This document shows, in pieces, positions 36,971-49,313 of a DNA stretch of 64,000 nucleotides; the stretch's first letter is position 1, and each line of letters opens with the position of its first letter. The translations under genes were made by a program, and so were the position numbers. Source of the DNA: Cinclus cinclus (Eukaryota > Chordata > Aves > Passeriformes > Cinclidae); NCBI RefSeq assembly GCF_963662255.1, contig NC_085067.1, positions 9,735,648-9,799,647 on the forward strand, read 5' to 3'. Under the pieces are notes generated by a model. That model did no database searches. It saw only the letters and a program-made list of their open reading frames with translations, and was not told where the DNA came from.

Positions 36971-37208
36971 ATGGCTTCTTTGAGGAGAGTCAAAGTGCTG
37001 CTGGTGTTAAACCTGATCGCTGTGGCTGGCTTCGTCCTCTTCCTGGCCAAGTGCAGACCCATCACGACCAAGAGCGGCGACTCCTTCCATGACATCCATC
37101 CCAGGGCAGAAGTGGCCAACTTGACAGCCCACGGCATCAGCTCCATCCAGGATGCAGTGCTGAAGAGGCTCTCGCTCCTAGAAGACATAGTCTACAGGCA
37201 GCTGAACG
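36971..37208 (+). CDS. GALNT17: GALNT17 first coding exon (residues 1-79, partial)
   Basis: This exon encodes the N-terminus of GALNT17 (WBSCR17), a GalNAc-transferase-family type II membrane protein of the Golgi. The first residues MASLRRVKVLLVLNLIAVAG match the human protein as I remember it, and the later QDAVLKRLSLLEDIVYRQLN segment is also diagnostic. GALNT9, the closest paralogue, differs clearly in both. Residues 1-6 form a short basic cytosolic tail, about 7-26 a transmembrane signal anchor, and about 27-79 the start of the lumenal stem. The stem has an NLT N-glycosylation sequon at 50-52 and a heptad-like Leu-rich stretch at about 59-78. The ATG at 36971 is preferred because it gives the conserved start; the TTG just before it has no support. 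The exon ends after the first base of codon 80, followed by a GTAGGA donor. If that donor were skipped, the frame would stop at 37229-37231. Catalytic and ricin-type lectin domains lie in exons outside the window. Confidence 0.95.
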
Positions 37209-40200
37209 GTAGGAACAGTTCTGCTCTTTGATGCCTTCGGGGTAGAGTCGGTGATGGTGAATCGAGCTCGGAGCAGGTGCCCGTCTTGCTTGAAGTTTGC
37301 ATGACGGGCCCCTGCTCTCCCCTCTGTTGTGCAAACGGAGTCTCAATAGATTGAACTGATTTAGCCTCTGATTTCCGAGTTCCGTGTGTTTCTAAAGCTC
37401 GGGGTACCTTGCACAGGATGGAAGGAAATGGTAATAACAGAATGCTGCCTTTCAGATTTATAGTGGCGGTCAGAAAATGAGCAGCACGATTTCTGCATCA
37501 AACGAGCCGGGTGTGCAGTGGGTGAACACGGGTTGGATCAGCACAGGGTGTATTGATCGAGGGAATGGCTTTTCCAAATCCCACAGAGCAGAGCTGGGTT
37601 GGGAAAGGAGTTTTCAAATGGCTCAAGTGTGTTGCATCATTTGAGTGCAGAAGGTCAGAAAGCAAAAGGCACTTTCTCTAAGAAGTTAGGAAAACTGTTC
37701 AGTATTTCCTATGGCTCAGCACTGGTAACTGCTAATTAAAATCTCAAGTAATGCTTCTCTTTATAGCGCAGAAAAGGGATTTCTATTAAAATCTCACCAG
37801 GTTCAGTAGTTCAGAGATGTAGAAAGGGAGTTTTAAAGATGCTGTGCAGGATAGAGAAACACATCGTAATGATATAAGAAATCTAGGCGAGGTATCTAAT
37901 TAAAACACTCACTTTGGAAGCTGATTTTTTTTAAAGTTGTTCCCCACAGATTCACAACTGGGGGTGTAATTTCAATCAAGGGTCTTGCTTATTGCTTCCA
38001 ATCTCTGTAGCTTTAATCCCTGCAAGTTTCTGTGTATCAGAATGAGCAGAGGTAGTGTTTCTGGCAGTGTCAGTGTGATTCCCTCTCTGAGTTTGGAATA
38101 TGGAGCTCATGCCCCATACTTTGCTGCGCTGAACCAAGAGCTGGTGTGGGCTGAGTCTGAGCCTGAGCTGTAGCTGGTGTCACTTTGCACCCAGGAGGAG
38201 AGGCAGGTGCAGAGATGCAGCGTGGCTTTCCTGGAGCACTTGGCTTGGGCAGTGGCTTTGGGGACAGCACTGGAGCACTCATCTGAGGAGGAAACTGTTA
38301 CTGATATTCCCACTTTATACACTTGCATGAGAAACCTGTCCTGCCTGTGCCTGGCACCCGGAGATGCTGAAGTGGCAATGGTGAGCGATAACAGAGAAGT
38401 GTAAGAATAATGAGGAATAAGGTAGAAAGTTGAATGTTATTTGTGATCAAACTGTGAAATTGCCTGCTTCTGGATCCTGCTAGGGCAGAAGTTTCCAGGA
38501 GGACTTAGGCAGTTACTTGGGCAATAACTGCAGCTCAAGATAAGAGCCCTTATTGCAGGATGCTGGACTAGGATAGGACAAGTGATCATGCAGGAGTCTG
38601 CCATCCCTGCAGACACAGGGTGAGCTGGGGTTATCACTTACTGCCCTTCTGTGGAGGTTAACGTGGGGCTCCCGCCTCTGCCCTGCCCCGGGGGCTGCTC
38701 TTGGCCGTGTCTGGGGCTGGTGAGAGAAGCTGCAGGGGCAGGGACAGCTCAGTGCTGTCCCCAGGCTGCTCTGGGCACGGGCAGCGCTGTCTGGAGCCTG
38801 CTCGGTGTTGAGCAGCAGTCATGCACCTACACACCAGGGGAGGCAGAGAGGGAATAGAAACGTTGGCATATCACAAACGTTTTCTCAGGGCAGGCAGAAA
38901 GCTGAGCACATGAATGTGACATCTTGTCTGGCCTCTGCATCCTGGGGTGATTTATAGCAGCACTGATCAGTCTGGCTGAAAAATAGCTCTGGCACAGCGC
39001 TTATGTAACTTTGGGTCAAGTGTATATTTGGTACGTGTGGTTTTGAGAGAAGCTCAGTGCTCTGAGGAGTGGCTGTGGGCTGTGCCTCAGCTGGGCTGGG
39101 GTTTACAGCAACATGTGGGGGCCAGGTGAGCCCATCCCCACCCACCAGCACTGAAGGGAAACAGTCAGGGGCACTGGGACAGCCCCTGGGACTGAGAATC
39201 AGGAGCAGCTGGATTAGTTCTCCCGACTGGAATTTTCTGTGCCTGGATCAGCATTCATCCTGGGCACTTGAGGAATACCTAAAATCTCCTGCAAACAGGA
39301 GCTCTCCAGTTCTCTTTGAGTTTCATGCTGGTAGTTTTGTGCTGGTGCCTCACAAACCCCACCTTAGCTCTGGGCCAAGCTCCCTGCAAAACGAACCACT
39401 GAGTCTGAGATTCCCCTTTTGGTCCTAAAAGGTCATGTTTCATTTGAAATCTGACCTGTGGTTTAGCAGCTACAAGATCATGGAATAAAGTACCCATGGT
39501 GTGGCACGTGGAAAGCCTGCACCTCACAGAGCACTGGGAAGTGAGAGAAGCTACAACCCAGTCTCGGTGCAGCCTGCTATGGACCTCTCCTGCATTACAG
39601 GACTTGGCTGGATTTCAGTGGGAGTTGAAGCCATCTTTAAAAACCTGAGTGTCTTCAAAAGCTCCATTCTGTGCGGATGAAATGAGCAATCTGATCATAC
39701 CATTGCTGTGGGTTTGGTTTGTGAGTCATGTAGTGTAAAGCATATCGGAAATAATAGCTCTCAGTGGTACAGCAGCCCTCATGTTTTATATGTGTTTATT
39801 TATTTATCTCTGTAAAGGTTGGCTATAAAAACAAGCTAAACATCACTGCTTCAGCTCTGGAAAAGGAGGGATTTGACACAATCCTTCTGTCTGAATGGTG
39901 TTTCTCTGCCATGCCATTCTGGAAATAATACACCAGGTTCCCTCTTACTCCTCGCTGGGCAAGAAGAGCTGTCCCAAAGGTGGCCCAATCTGTACATTTG
40001 TTTTATTTTTTCTAAAAGTTGGTTATTGCTCTTTAACTTGTTGCACAGGTTGTGTGGGGTTTGCTCTTTGCTGATCTCTAATTGATGCCTCCCACACACA
40101 GAAGTCCAAGGGTGCCCTTCGGAATGGAGGGCTTTTTATGTGCAGGCACTGATCTGGGAATTCAGAGGATATTTAATTTCTGCAGTCTCGTGGATGGAAT

Positions 40201-40354
40201 TCTCTTGTCCAGGAGATGTCCAAAGAAAACTAAGGAAGGTCAGAAAGAAATGTGTATTTTACTCTGGGTGTTAACTACAACTTGTCTATTTGATCCAAGC
40301 CTGTTTCTTTCGTGTGCCGACATTTACATCAGTACACATTGTGATCCAGATTTT

Positions 40355-40458
40355 TTCCAACTTTATGGAGATTAGCACAGATGAACTTTGTAAATTTTGT
40401 GTTTACTTCCAACTTTATGGAGATTTGCACAAATGAACTTAGTAAACTTCGTGTTTAC
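40355..40458. repeat. 52-bp tandem duplication
   Basis: Units 40355-40406 and 40407-40458 are adjacent direct copies, both starting TTCCAACTTTATGGAGATT and ending GTGTTTAC, with five mismatches in 52 bases. It matches no family I know and looks like a local duplication, not a transposon insertion. Confidence 0.95.
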
Positions 40459-41243
40459 AAAGAGGGAGTTTCTGTGCTGTGTGACCAGGTGATGAGCAGA
40501 AGGGAGCATCAGATTTTCAGGATCTGTGTGCTGCTTCCTGGGAGGTCATTAACCCATCCTATTCCTCTGGGGCTAATATAGGAACCCATTAATGATTATG
40601 AGGAATTTGAGAAATTGGGCATTTATAGGACCCAGAGACAGCAAAGGTGGGCCAAGCTTTTAACATCCTAGTGGCTGGAGGGTGAGTGACATGGCTTGAG
40701 GAAAGCTGATGTTTGTGTCCAGTGTCCAAAGGTACTGTGAGACCCTCTCCGTAGAATGGGTCAGTAAATGGTGCTGCCAGTGGAAAAGAGGGGTTGGAGG
40801 AGGGAGAGAGCTGTCAATAAACCCTGGGTTTGGGGAGCCATCCCCTGTACCTGCCATGTCTGAGCATCTGGAAAAGATGTGAGCAGGTCACCTGTGCTGC
40901 TCACTTGGGGACCTGAGGAACCTCCCAGGCTTTGTGTCCAGCTGAGGTCTGGCTCTTGGATTAAAGCCTCCAAGCACCATGAAGGCTGGAAAATCCCTCT
41001 CTGGTGCTTTGGATACTGGTGGGTAGGGGTGGATTCACAGCAGCAGCTGATTCCAGTCAGTGCTCAGCTGCCTGGAAGCCAGCATCACATGGATGACGTG
41101 GCATCTACCTGAGTAGTGTGGAAAAACAGTACAGAAAGTCTGAACTTCAGGCTAAATACTGGTGACACAGAGAACAGAAGGACATTGCTGACTCATCCAC
41201 AGCTCTTCTGTTAAATTTTATTTTGTGGTCTCTGAACAGGTTG

Positions 41244-41365
41244 TAGAATCACTGAATGGTTTGGGTTGGAAGGGACCCTAAAGACCACCCAGTTCCAGCT
41301 CTCTGTCATGACCAGGGACACCTTCCACTATCCCAGGGTGCTCCAAGCCCTGTCCAACTTGATGT
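41244..41365 (-). mobile_element. CR1 LINE 3' end
   Basis: Reverse-oriented CR1 tail (TAGAATCACTGAATGGTTTG) followed by GGTTGGAAGGGACCCTAAAG and GGGACACCTTCCACTATCCC. Only about 120 bp remain. Confidence 0.88.
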
Positions 41366-44300
41366 ATAACATCAGGGAGAACTGAAGCAATTTGCAAATT
41401 GTTGTAAAAGGGAGAGCAGTGATGAAAGAGTGCTGAAGTGAAGCTGACCTGAAAACAGGTGAACAGACAGGGCTTCTTCCCCTGTGCTAAAGAAATGCAG
41501 AGATTCAACTGCTGCTTTTCACAAGTGTTAATGTTGAAAAGGAACTTTACATTCCTTGGGGGTGAAATAAGCCTGTGTTCATTTCTTTAAAGCAGCCTGC
41601 ATCTATACTTTTGCACATGGAATAATGTGAATATGCTGAGGTATGGCCAAGTGCATGCTAGCTGCCTCCTGTGTTCTGGCTGTGCTCTCCTCTGCTTATC
41701 CAATTAGGAAATTAACTTTGGGAGGGTTGCATATGGACATGGAGGCTGACACTGAACCACAGCCCTCAGCTCGGTGTTGCTATCCTTGTAAAGTGGCACT
41801 TAATTAACTTAAAACACTTTGGAGATACGTGGATTTGCTTCCCATAAGGAAAAGATAATGCTTATCTTCTCTAACACTTATCATCCTCCAAACACATTAC
41901 AAACTTAGCTAACCACTGAGTATAGAAATTATATATGTAAATAAGGCAGATTAAAAGTGGTTTTATCAGCATTTAGGAAATGTAATAGCACTACACCCAC
42001 AGACTGGCAATATTAAGGTTTTAATGGGTAGGTAATATATTAAATGCTAAGAAATTCCCTGATTAAGATAAATAACTAAGTGTAAATAACTGAGAGCAGA
42101 GAAAAGCTGTTTGTAGGCAGAAGGACCCAAACTTTAATGATGTTATTGAGCTAAAGTAGTTCTTCATACAAGCAGAGCCTTGGTGGGTGAAATCCTTTGA
42201 TATAAGAAATGATGATGTGGAGATAAGAGATACACAATGGGGATGTGGCTGCTGTGTTAACTGATGGTTGTCACACAGCAGCTGGGATGATGTTTCCCTG
42301 TCTATCCCATTGCCAGCATGTTTCTGAAGTAGAAAATAACTGTATTATGTAGGACACCCTTTACATATTATATAGCAACTTGATGAAAATTGTTTTAACA
42401 TTTAGGATATACCAAACAGATTTGGTTGCTATATTCTTTATTAGGAATAATGAAAATTATGCATTCAGTAACTGCTTTTAGAAGTTCTCAGCCTAGACTT
42501 CCTCACAGCAGGGGAGAGGTCTGCACAGGCTGAAGGCACCTGAGAGCTGCTGCCTGTAAATTATTCTTAGCAGGTTCCTATGAGTTGGGTTTGATACTGA
42601 TTAAGGAATGAATAAAGGAAATACTTCATAGAGTAATAATAGAGTTAAAAGGTGAAGCTTAAGACAGACATTCAGAAGCATCTGGAATCTCAGGCATTGA
42701 CATGACATTTAGTTTGCAACCCATCTGACAAGGAACTGAGAGATAATTTTGGGGTTTGATGGTTGTTTGGCATCATGATCCAAATATTCCCTGACACTCA
42801 CAATGAATGAGTCATAAGCCAGTAACACATTTGTCGTGCAGAGACAACACAGGATTCATGGGATGCAACAGCAGTGACCAGAATACAGTGACAACAGTGG
42901 TGGTTTAGTTTTGCATATTAATTCAGGCCTCCCTGAATGGAGAAACAGAACTTTCCTGGCTGGTAGAATTCACAAAGGTATGTTAGATTTACACTGCCTG
43001 TTTAGCTGTGCAGCTGTGAGAAATATCTCCCCAGGGATACAAAAACACCCAGGAAGGTGCTGTAATTCTTTGAATAACAGTCCTGCTTGTGAACCTCGGT
43101 CTGGAGCAGGAGTGTCCTATTGTGTCTTCAGGGAGAGACACTTGGAGGTGGATTTGTTTGGAGAAGCATGGACATCTAGAGATGTTTCAGTGCTTGGAGG
43201 CTTCAGCTGCCACTCCACAGTGCAGGACTCTGCCCATTGTGTTCTCCCCAAAGCATCCTGGATACCCCAAGCCCCTTGGGATGGCAGCAGGAATTGCTGA
43301 GGAGCAGTCCTGTGCTTGCTGTTGTAGAGATCTCTGACCAGGCAGGACTCCTGGATGAATTGCCTATAGGCATGTGCTTTCTGTGTGCTTGGATTTTGGG
43401 GAATCTTTTGATCCATTCGAGACCATCCTCCCTCCTTATCCTCCCCTGGCAGAGATCGTTGCTGATCTGAAAATGCAGCCTGTGAGAAACCCACATGTTA
43501 GCAGGCACAACAAAGGGAAATGAGCCTGCTCAGGTAACCAAGGAGGTTTTACTAATTTTGTGATTCACGCCACTAATCTTTGCCTGAAATGGAACATCTG
43601 CTCCAGATGTTGCTGGCAGGCTGCCAGTTCCCAGCTCCTTAGACATGCCTGAGCTGTGGGGTGTAGCTGAGGGCATTCTGCATGCTGATAGATTGCATTT
43701 AAAAGGGAGGCTTATTTTTGGTAAGATGTCCTACCAAAGTCTGCAAAGGGCTGTTCAAGCTGAATACTCGGAGTATTGACCCTCCTGTGAGTCAACAGCA
43801 GTGATTCAACTCCAGAAATATACCTGAGCAGCACAGAGATTATTTTTCCTGAACAGTTCTGGGACTACAAGCAAGTGTATTTTCCAGCCCCCAGTCCCCA
43901 TGGTCAGATTTGTTCTAAAAATTGTTGAATGCTTTGCACCTTATAGCTACAAGCCTTGCTATTTCTGCCTATAAATCTAATAGCTATCGACCCACATTCT
44001 GACATCCTCTGATGGTTATCTAAAAATAATGCAGGAATGATGCAACAAGACATAAAACTGTGAGGAGAGGGCTGTGCTGCGCTCCGGGTGCAGCTCAGGG
44101 CTCTGCTGCTTGGGTCCTTGGGGGGATGCAAAAGTTGCCTGAAAAAGGAAGAAAATTCCTGGTGAGTTGGATAAAAAAAAAAATCACAGTTTTAATTTTC
44201 CTTTTTTTAAAATCTGCTACTTGGCGCTCACACCATGCTTGCTGTGTAATGAATCCCAGTTTCTGTGATCCTGCTCTCCCAGGGATTCTTCCCTGGGAGT

Positions 44301-44746
44301 CACTCTGATCCCTGATACCTCAGGGAGCAATGCCAAGGGCTGTCTGCCATGTCCCAGCACTTGTTCTGCCTTGGAACAGCAAACACAGACAGCATCACCA
44401 GGTCTCTGCTGTGGGAGTAATCTGAGAACTCTGCTTTAATGGATTTGTTAAAAATAGGGATCTCCCTGGGCTCTGTGACCCGGGCTGGTGTGCAGGAGCA
44501 CCATTCTTCCTGCTGACAGGGAAAATGAGAGATCTCTGGACCTCTGGGGCTGTGTCACACACAGTCAACCAGCATATCTTTCCTCACAGCTGGTCTGCCA
44601 TGGTGAACATGGGGATTTCATTCCAGAGCAGTAAAACCACCAGTGTGATGTGTCAGCATGGGATGCTCAGGAAGGAAGAAGGGAAGGGGAATCCTTGGTC
44701 CCTCTCCCCTTTGGTACCCTTATTATGTGCAAGTGGATAATGCTTA

Positions 44747-45000
44747 TAATCACAAACTGGATTGAGTTGGAAAGGACCTCATAGCCCATCCAGTGCCACC
44801 CCTGCCATGGGCAGGGACACCTTCCACTGTCCCAGGCTGCTCCAAGCCCCAGTGTCCAACCTGGCCTTGGGCACTGCCAGGGATCCAGGGGCAGCCACAG
44901 CTGCTCTGTGCACCCTGTGCCAGAGAGTGAAGAATTCCTTGCCAATATCCCATGTAACCTTGCCCTTTGTCCGTTTAAAGCCCTTTGGTCTTGTGTCTCT
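44747..45000 (-). mobile_element. CR1 LINE 3' end, copy B6
   Basis: Reverse-oriented copy of the B subfamily, with GGAAAGGACCTCATAGCCCA, GACACCTTCCACTGTCCCAG and GGATCCAGGGGCAGCCACAG. The 5' boundary is approximate. Minus-strand open frames over it (108-123 codons) are repeat-derived. Confidence 0.87.
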
Positions 45001-46327
45001 TCCCGTGGTTTGAGGTGTGAGTGCCCCCAGCACGTCACCAGCTCTGGAAGGGGAAAGGCTCAGTCTGGGAAGAACTGGGCTCTGCCATGTGCTGCCTCTG
45101 GGCATCCTTGATCCTCTGACTGCATTCCCCAGTACCCAAAAGGGATACAGGACTTCTTTGCTCCCATTTCTCTATGGAACAGAAAGGCCTTTCTGTGTTG
45201 GTGGCCCCTGGAAATCCAGATTGCTGTTCCTTGTTGTCTAAGTGATGACACAGAAAGCAGAAAGCCATTACAAGAGAGAAATCAGCAGTGGATTAACAGA
45301 TAGCAGCAGAGCCCCAGCTGAATTATTCTGGATGTTTCCTCAAGCTGCAGAGTCTCAGAGAGCCAAGCAAGGTTTCTTACCCGCTGGTTGTCATAATTTA
45401 CTTAACCTTAGTTTTAATCTTCATTAGTTCATGCAGTATTTTGGGCAGGGTAATGGCCCAACATAGTTGTGCCTGTTCTCAGAGCATAAAGGTAAAGGGA
45501 GAAGGCTAATTTTAAAATAACAATTGGAATCTCTTTCTGGGTCTTTGCCTATATAACACTTTAAATGAAATCATGAGGGCACTCATGTTTACACCAAATT
45601 ACTGCTAATTCTTCCAAAGTAGTTGCTTGATCACACTTTACAAACACAAAGCAGAGGAGGAGAATAAAAGAGTGAAAAGCCATTTAATGGATTTTAAAGC
45701 TTGCTTATATTTCATTATTGGATTTTAAATTTTTGCTGACCTTTGTGTGTTTTTAGTATTTGCTGCCTTCAGAGAGGTGGGGTGGATCACTGAATGCTTT
45801 AAATAGCTGGAAACATAAACCCCCTGTTCTGCTGGATTTTATTGCAGTATTTCCTCTTCCACTGACAAGACAATAACAGTAATAACCATTATCCTGGTGT
45901 AGGCCACGTCGTGCCTCGCCCTTTGCTAAGTGTAGCCCAAACACTGTAATGTGGGATTTCAGTTTGCTGGAAGTTGTTGCTCTTGTCATCAGGAGGGACT
46001 GGTGTCACCACTGAGGGCAGCAGGATCCAGCAGGAAAGGCTTGGGGCTCAGTTTTAACTCTGATGTTTTGTGTGATGCTCCACCAGTCACACAGAATGCT
46101 ATTAGAAAAAATATGTAAGTTAGTGATTTATGTTTCCTTATGTAGTACTGAAGGGATGTCTCAAGGACAAGAAGAGATGAGGTTTTTATGTGGGGAATGA
46201 TATGAGAACAAAGAAAACCTTGCAGACGAGTTTTGGTTATTTGAAGATACTTGGAACTGGCATCAAAGAGGTGGGAACGGAAAAAATGAGGCAGGAGAGA
46301 TGCTGGGCATGCTTCTTCCTCCTTAGG

Positions 46328-46540
46328 GAATCCCACAGACTGGGTCAGGCTGGAAGGGACCACAGAGGGTCCCTGGTGCCACCTCCCTGCTCAGGCAGGG
46401 CCATCCCAGAGCACAGGGCACAGGGTTGTGCCCATGTGGCTCTGGAATATCCCCGCTGAGGGACACTCCAGCCCCTCCCTGGGCAGCCTGTTCAGGGCTG
46501 GGCACTGCCCAGGGCAGAATTTGTGCCTCCTGTGCAGGGG
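46328..46540 (-). mobile_element. CR1 LINE 3' fragment, copy A3
   Basis: Reverse complement of the A copies at 9921 and 25556, nearly identical over its full 210 bp. It begins GAATCCCACAGACTGGGTCA, which is the reversed 3' end. Confidence 0.88.
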
Positions 46541-46863
46541 CGATTCCTGAGCATCCATTCCAAGGGCTGGGATGGAGCCTGGATGAAGTGATTTCCCTTC
46601 CCTTAGGCTGTGGCCTTGCCCAGTGGCCGTGACTGATTCCTGTCCTTGATACTTGGTGCTATAAACCAGTGAGAAGCAGGCTGTTCCCAAAACACTTAAT
46701 ATAAATCATGCAGAATGGGGCAGAAGATTGAGGGGAGGGAGAATTAAACCTAAAGTTGTATTAATTCCCTGTCACTTTAGGATTTCAAAATCCTCTTGGT
46801 TTAAGTCTGTATTAATTGCATGACGATTACAGTGAAGGGAAGATATGTTAGAAAATTAAATAA

Positions 46864-46955
46864 TAGAATCATAGAATATCTTGAGCTGGAAGGGGCCCAC
46901 AAAGATCATCCAGCCCAACCCATGGCCCTGCACAGGACACCCCAACAATTAATCA
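46864..46955 (-). mobile_element. CR1 LINE 3' end, short
   Basis: Clear CR1 tail in reverse, TAGAATCATAGAATATCTTG, followed by GATCATCCAGCCCAACCCAT. About 90 bp remain. Confidence 0.87.
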
Positions 46956-48036
46956 AGCAATTATTAAAGGGACGCACAGGGGGATTCTGGTTGTGGGAAG
47001 GTGGGGGAAGCAGAAGTTTCAGTTTGGAGGAGCAGGTGCTGCTGGTGGATGAGGGCTCTTTGGATGAAGGGACAGGGTGGACCCTGGTTTTCAGGCCCCT
47101 CAGGTGGAGATCAGGAGCAGACCTTCAGTCTCTGGAGAAATAAATGATTGATTTACCCTGTGGGATGAGGGAGCTGCTCTCTCTGGCATGAAGGGGAATG
47201 GTTCACATGTGGGGCTGTTTGCTCAGTGCTGTGTTAGGAGAAGACAATGAATGAGGTACATCATGCAAGTGATTTATGGAGGTGCAGACACCCCTCAAAC
47301 CTCCTGTCAGGAGTGTCTGGAGGTAGTTCCTGCCTTTTGTAGTGTCTGACATGGGAGGTGTTGTGGGGTCAGGTCATATTGACTGGAGTTACCTTTGGAT
47401 CAAGCACTGAATCAATACTGACTTTCTGGGGGAATTTAACCACTGCTCTGACAGCCGTGAAAGGGGCTAGGCAGTAAAATGGGATTTTACACTTTTATCA
47501 GTCTTTTCCTAGTAAGTTACTCAACTTCCAAGTACTAATTAATGCTGTGTTCCTTCCATGATTTTTTCTTCCTACTGATGCTGTCTGTTTGATCTGAGAG
47601 CAGCTCCAGACCTTGCAAATTAGAGCTGCCTGCCAGACTGCAGTGGGGACAGAGAATGGGAAGGAGTAAAACTTAGACATCACATCCCCATTGGAGGCCT
47701 TCAGCATAATTTATGCTCTTTGTGCAGCTGTTTGGAAAATCCTGCAATTCCCTTGAATGTCCAGCTCTGCGTATCCAGAAACACCCAGCTGCAATTCCAG
47801 AAATTCCAAAGAAATTTGATTTGGATATCCATATTCACTCCAAAGCTAGAGACCTGGGTGGAGTAATCTCTGGTATAATTTTATTCTCAGGCTGCCCAGA
47901 CTTTTCCAGCACGAGAAACTGCTTTAATTTGTTTATACTTTTTCCAGCTAAACTGAGATGGTTAGATACTGTGAAGATCATGTTTATCTTTAATGGCATC
48001 AAACTGGTCCAAATGTTTCTGGGAAGGATGTGTGAG

Positions 48037-48180
48037 AAGAATCAGACTGTCCTGAGCTGGAAGGGATCCTCAAGCACCATCCAGTCCAACCCCTGGCCCT
48101 GCACAGACACCCCAACAATCCCATCCTGGGCATCCCTGGAGCAGTGTCCAAATGCTCCTGGAGCTCTGGCAGCATCAGGG
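48037..48180 (-). mobile_element. CR1 LINE 3' end
   Basis: Reverse-oriented CR1 with CTGAGCTGGAAGGGATCCTC and CCATCCAGTCCAACCCCTGG. It is related to the 46864 copy, sharing the GCCCTGCACAG...CACCCCAACAAT segment, but extends further. Confidence 0.87.
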
Positions 48181-49179
48181 CTTGGACCATTCTCTGTTCC
48201 ATGTATCAAGAGCAGGTACCATTGTCCCCATGGAGGGACAAAAGTGGCTATAAAGGGGAAATGAGTGGAGTGGTTGAACTGGCAGCTCAAAAAAATGGGA
48301 CTAAGAAATCATGGGAGCAGAGAAGAGCAGAAGTGAGGAGGCTGAGATGGGTGGGGACCTTTGGAATTGAGAGGGAGGGATGGGACAGAGTGTCCAAGCA
48401 AGGAGAAGCAGTCCTGGGGACATCTCTGGTTTGATTCAGGAATATTTCTATGTTGTGCAGGTGCTTCTTATGTTACAAGTCATGATAAAAGGTCTCTCTG
48501 CAAAAAAAAAAAAAAAACGTATCTTTTCAACTCACTACTTTACATAAACGAAGTATAACTAAAAGGAGAGGTACTTCCAGAAGCCTTAATGGCAAATGTA
48601 GTCCTTGGAAGTTTGTTCTGGTTTGGTGATTCCAGTGTGAGCCTCGCTCAGGAGATGAGTGAGTGCAAAGCAGGGCAGGTATTATTAGCTGTGTAAAGCA
48701 AAACAGTACAGTTGCTGTGGAAAAATTACAGGGTTTGTACTGAAGCAGATATTTAACCTTTGTTTTTACAACTCCAGAAATGAAGCAGTTTGTTTCTTAA
48801 TGTAGGTTTAATGCTGTGAGTGTGTGCTGACTGGGCTTTCACGTGGAATGGAAGAGATGCTGGGCTATTAAAGTCTGGTTTAATGATCCTTTTTCCCATA
48901 ACTCCTAATATTTGCCATTTACTAATTATGATGTTCTGAAGTAGTTTGCATTTGCAGTAGATGTTTTAAATGCTGCAGCTGTTTTAGTTTCAGGCTAGAT
49001 GCTGCTGACTTTTTTTTTTTTTTAAGATGTATTGCATATTATTGGGAATTTTTGGAGGCTGGCATGAAGAGCTCACCTCAGACTGTTCTTTATTAGGAGT
49101 TTTTTTTATATCCAGGCCTCCAGTGGAAGCAGAAAAAGATGAGGCAGAGGAGCAGTGCTGAAGAACCCCCCAGCTGGTG

Positions 49180-49313
49180 AGGGATCCCTCCCTGCCCTTA
49201 TCCCAGCCAGAGCCTTTCCTTGTGTCCTGTTTCCCCTGCCCAGCTGAGCAGGGCAGTGACAGAGGGGCTTGGTGGGCACAGAGTGCCCAGCCAGGGTCAC
49301 CCCACCACAGCCC
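49180..49313 (+). mobile_element. LTR 3' fragment of the 20357-21682 family
   Basis: The segment with GGGATCCCTCCCTGCCCTTA, CAGTGACAGAGGGGCTTGGT and GGGTCACCCCACCACAG is the same sequence as the 3' end of the antisense LTR at 20357-20480, but on the + strand. No intact LTR remains, and the 5' limit is uncertain. Confidence 0.7.

Larger units (their letters stand above)
36164..37260 (+). promoter_or_regulatory. GALNT17: GALNT17 CpG island, promoter and 5' UTR
   Basis: A dense CpG island runs up to and through the first coding exon. GC boxes of the form GGGGCGGG occur at 36382-36389, 36435-36442, 36727-36734 and 36772-36779. No TATA box is placed sensibly before the exon, so a dispersed CpG-type promoter is expected. 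A GCC/GCT-rich simple stretch occupies about 36597-36635. C-runs at about 36446-36480 give a G-quadruplex pattern on the minus strand. The transcription start cannot be fixed from sequence, so the 5' UTR length is unknown. Open frames of up to 337 codons on both strands result from the scarcity of AT-rich stop codons. Confidence 0.8.

Noticed and set aside
36175..37188. 337-codon minus-strand open frame across the CpG island
   Set aside because: It is antisense to the GALNT17 exon and rich in Ala, Arg, Pro and Gly. Several overlapping frames on both strands are open because GC-rich DNA lacks stop codons.
47713..48264. 183-codon + strand open frame
   Set aside because: Its 3' third is an antisense CR1 fragment, and the remainder shows no domain.
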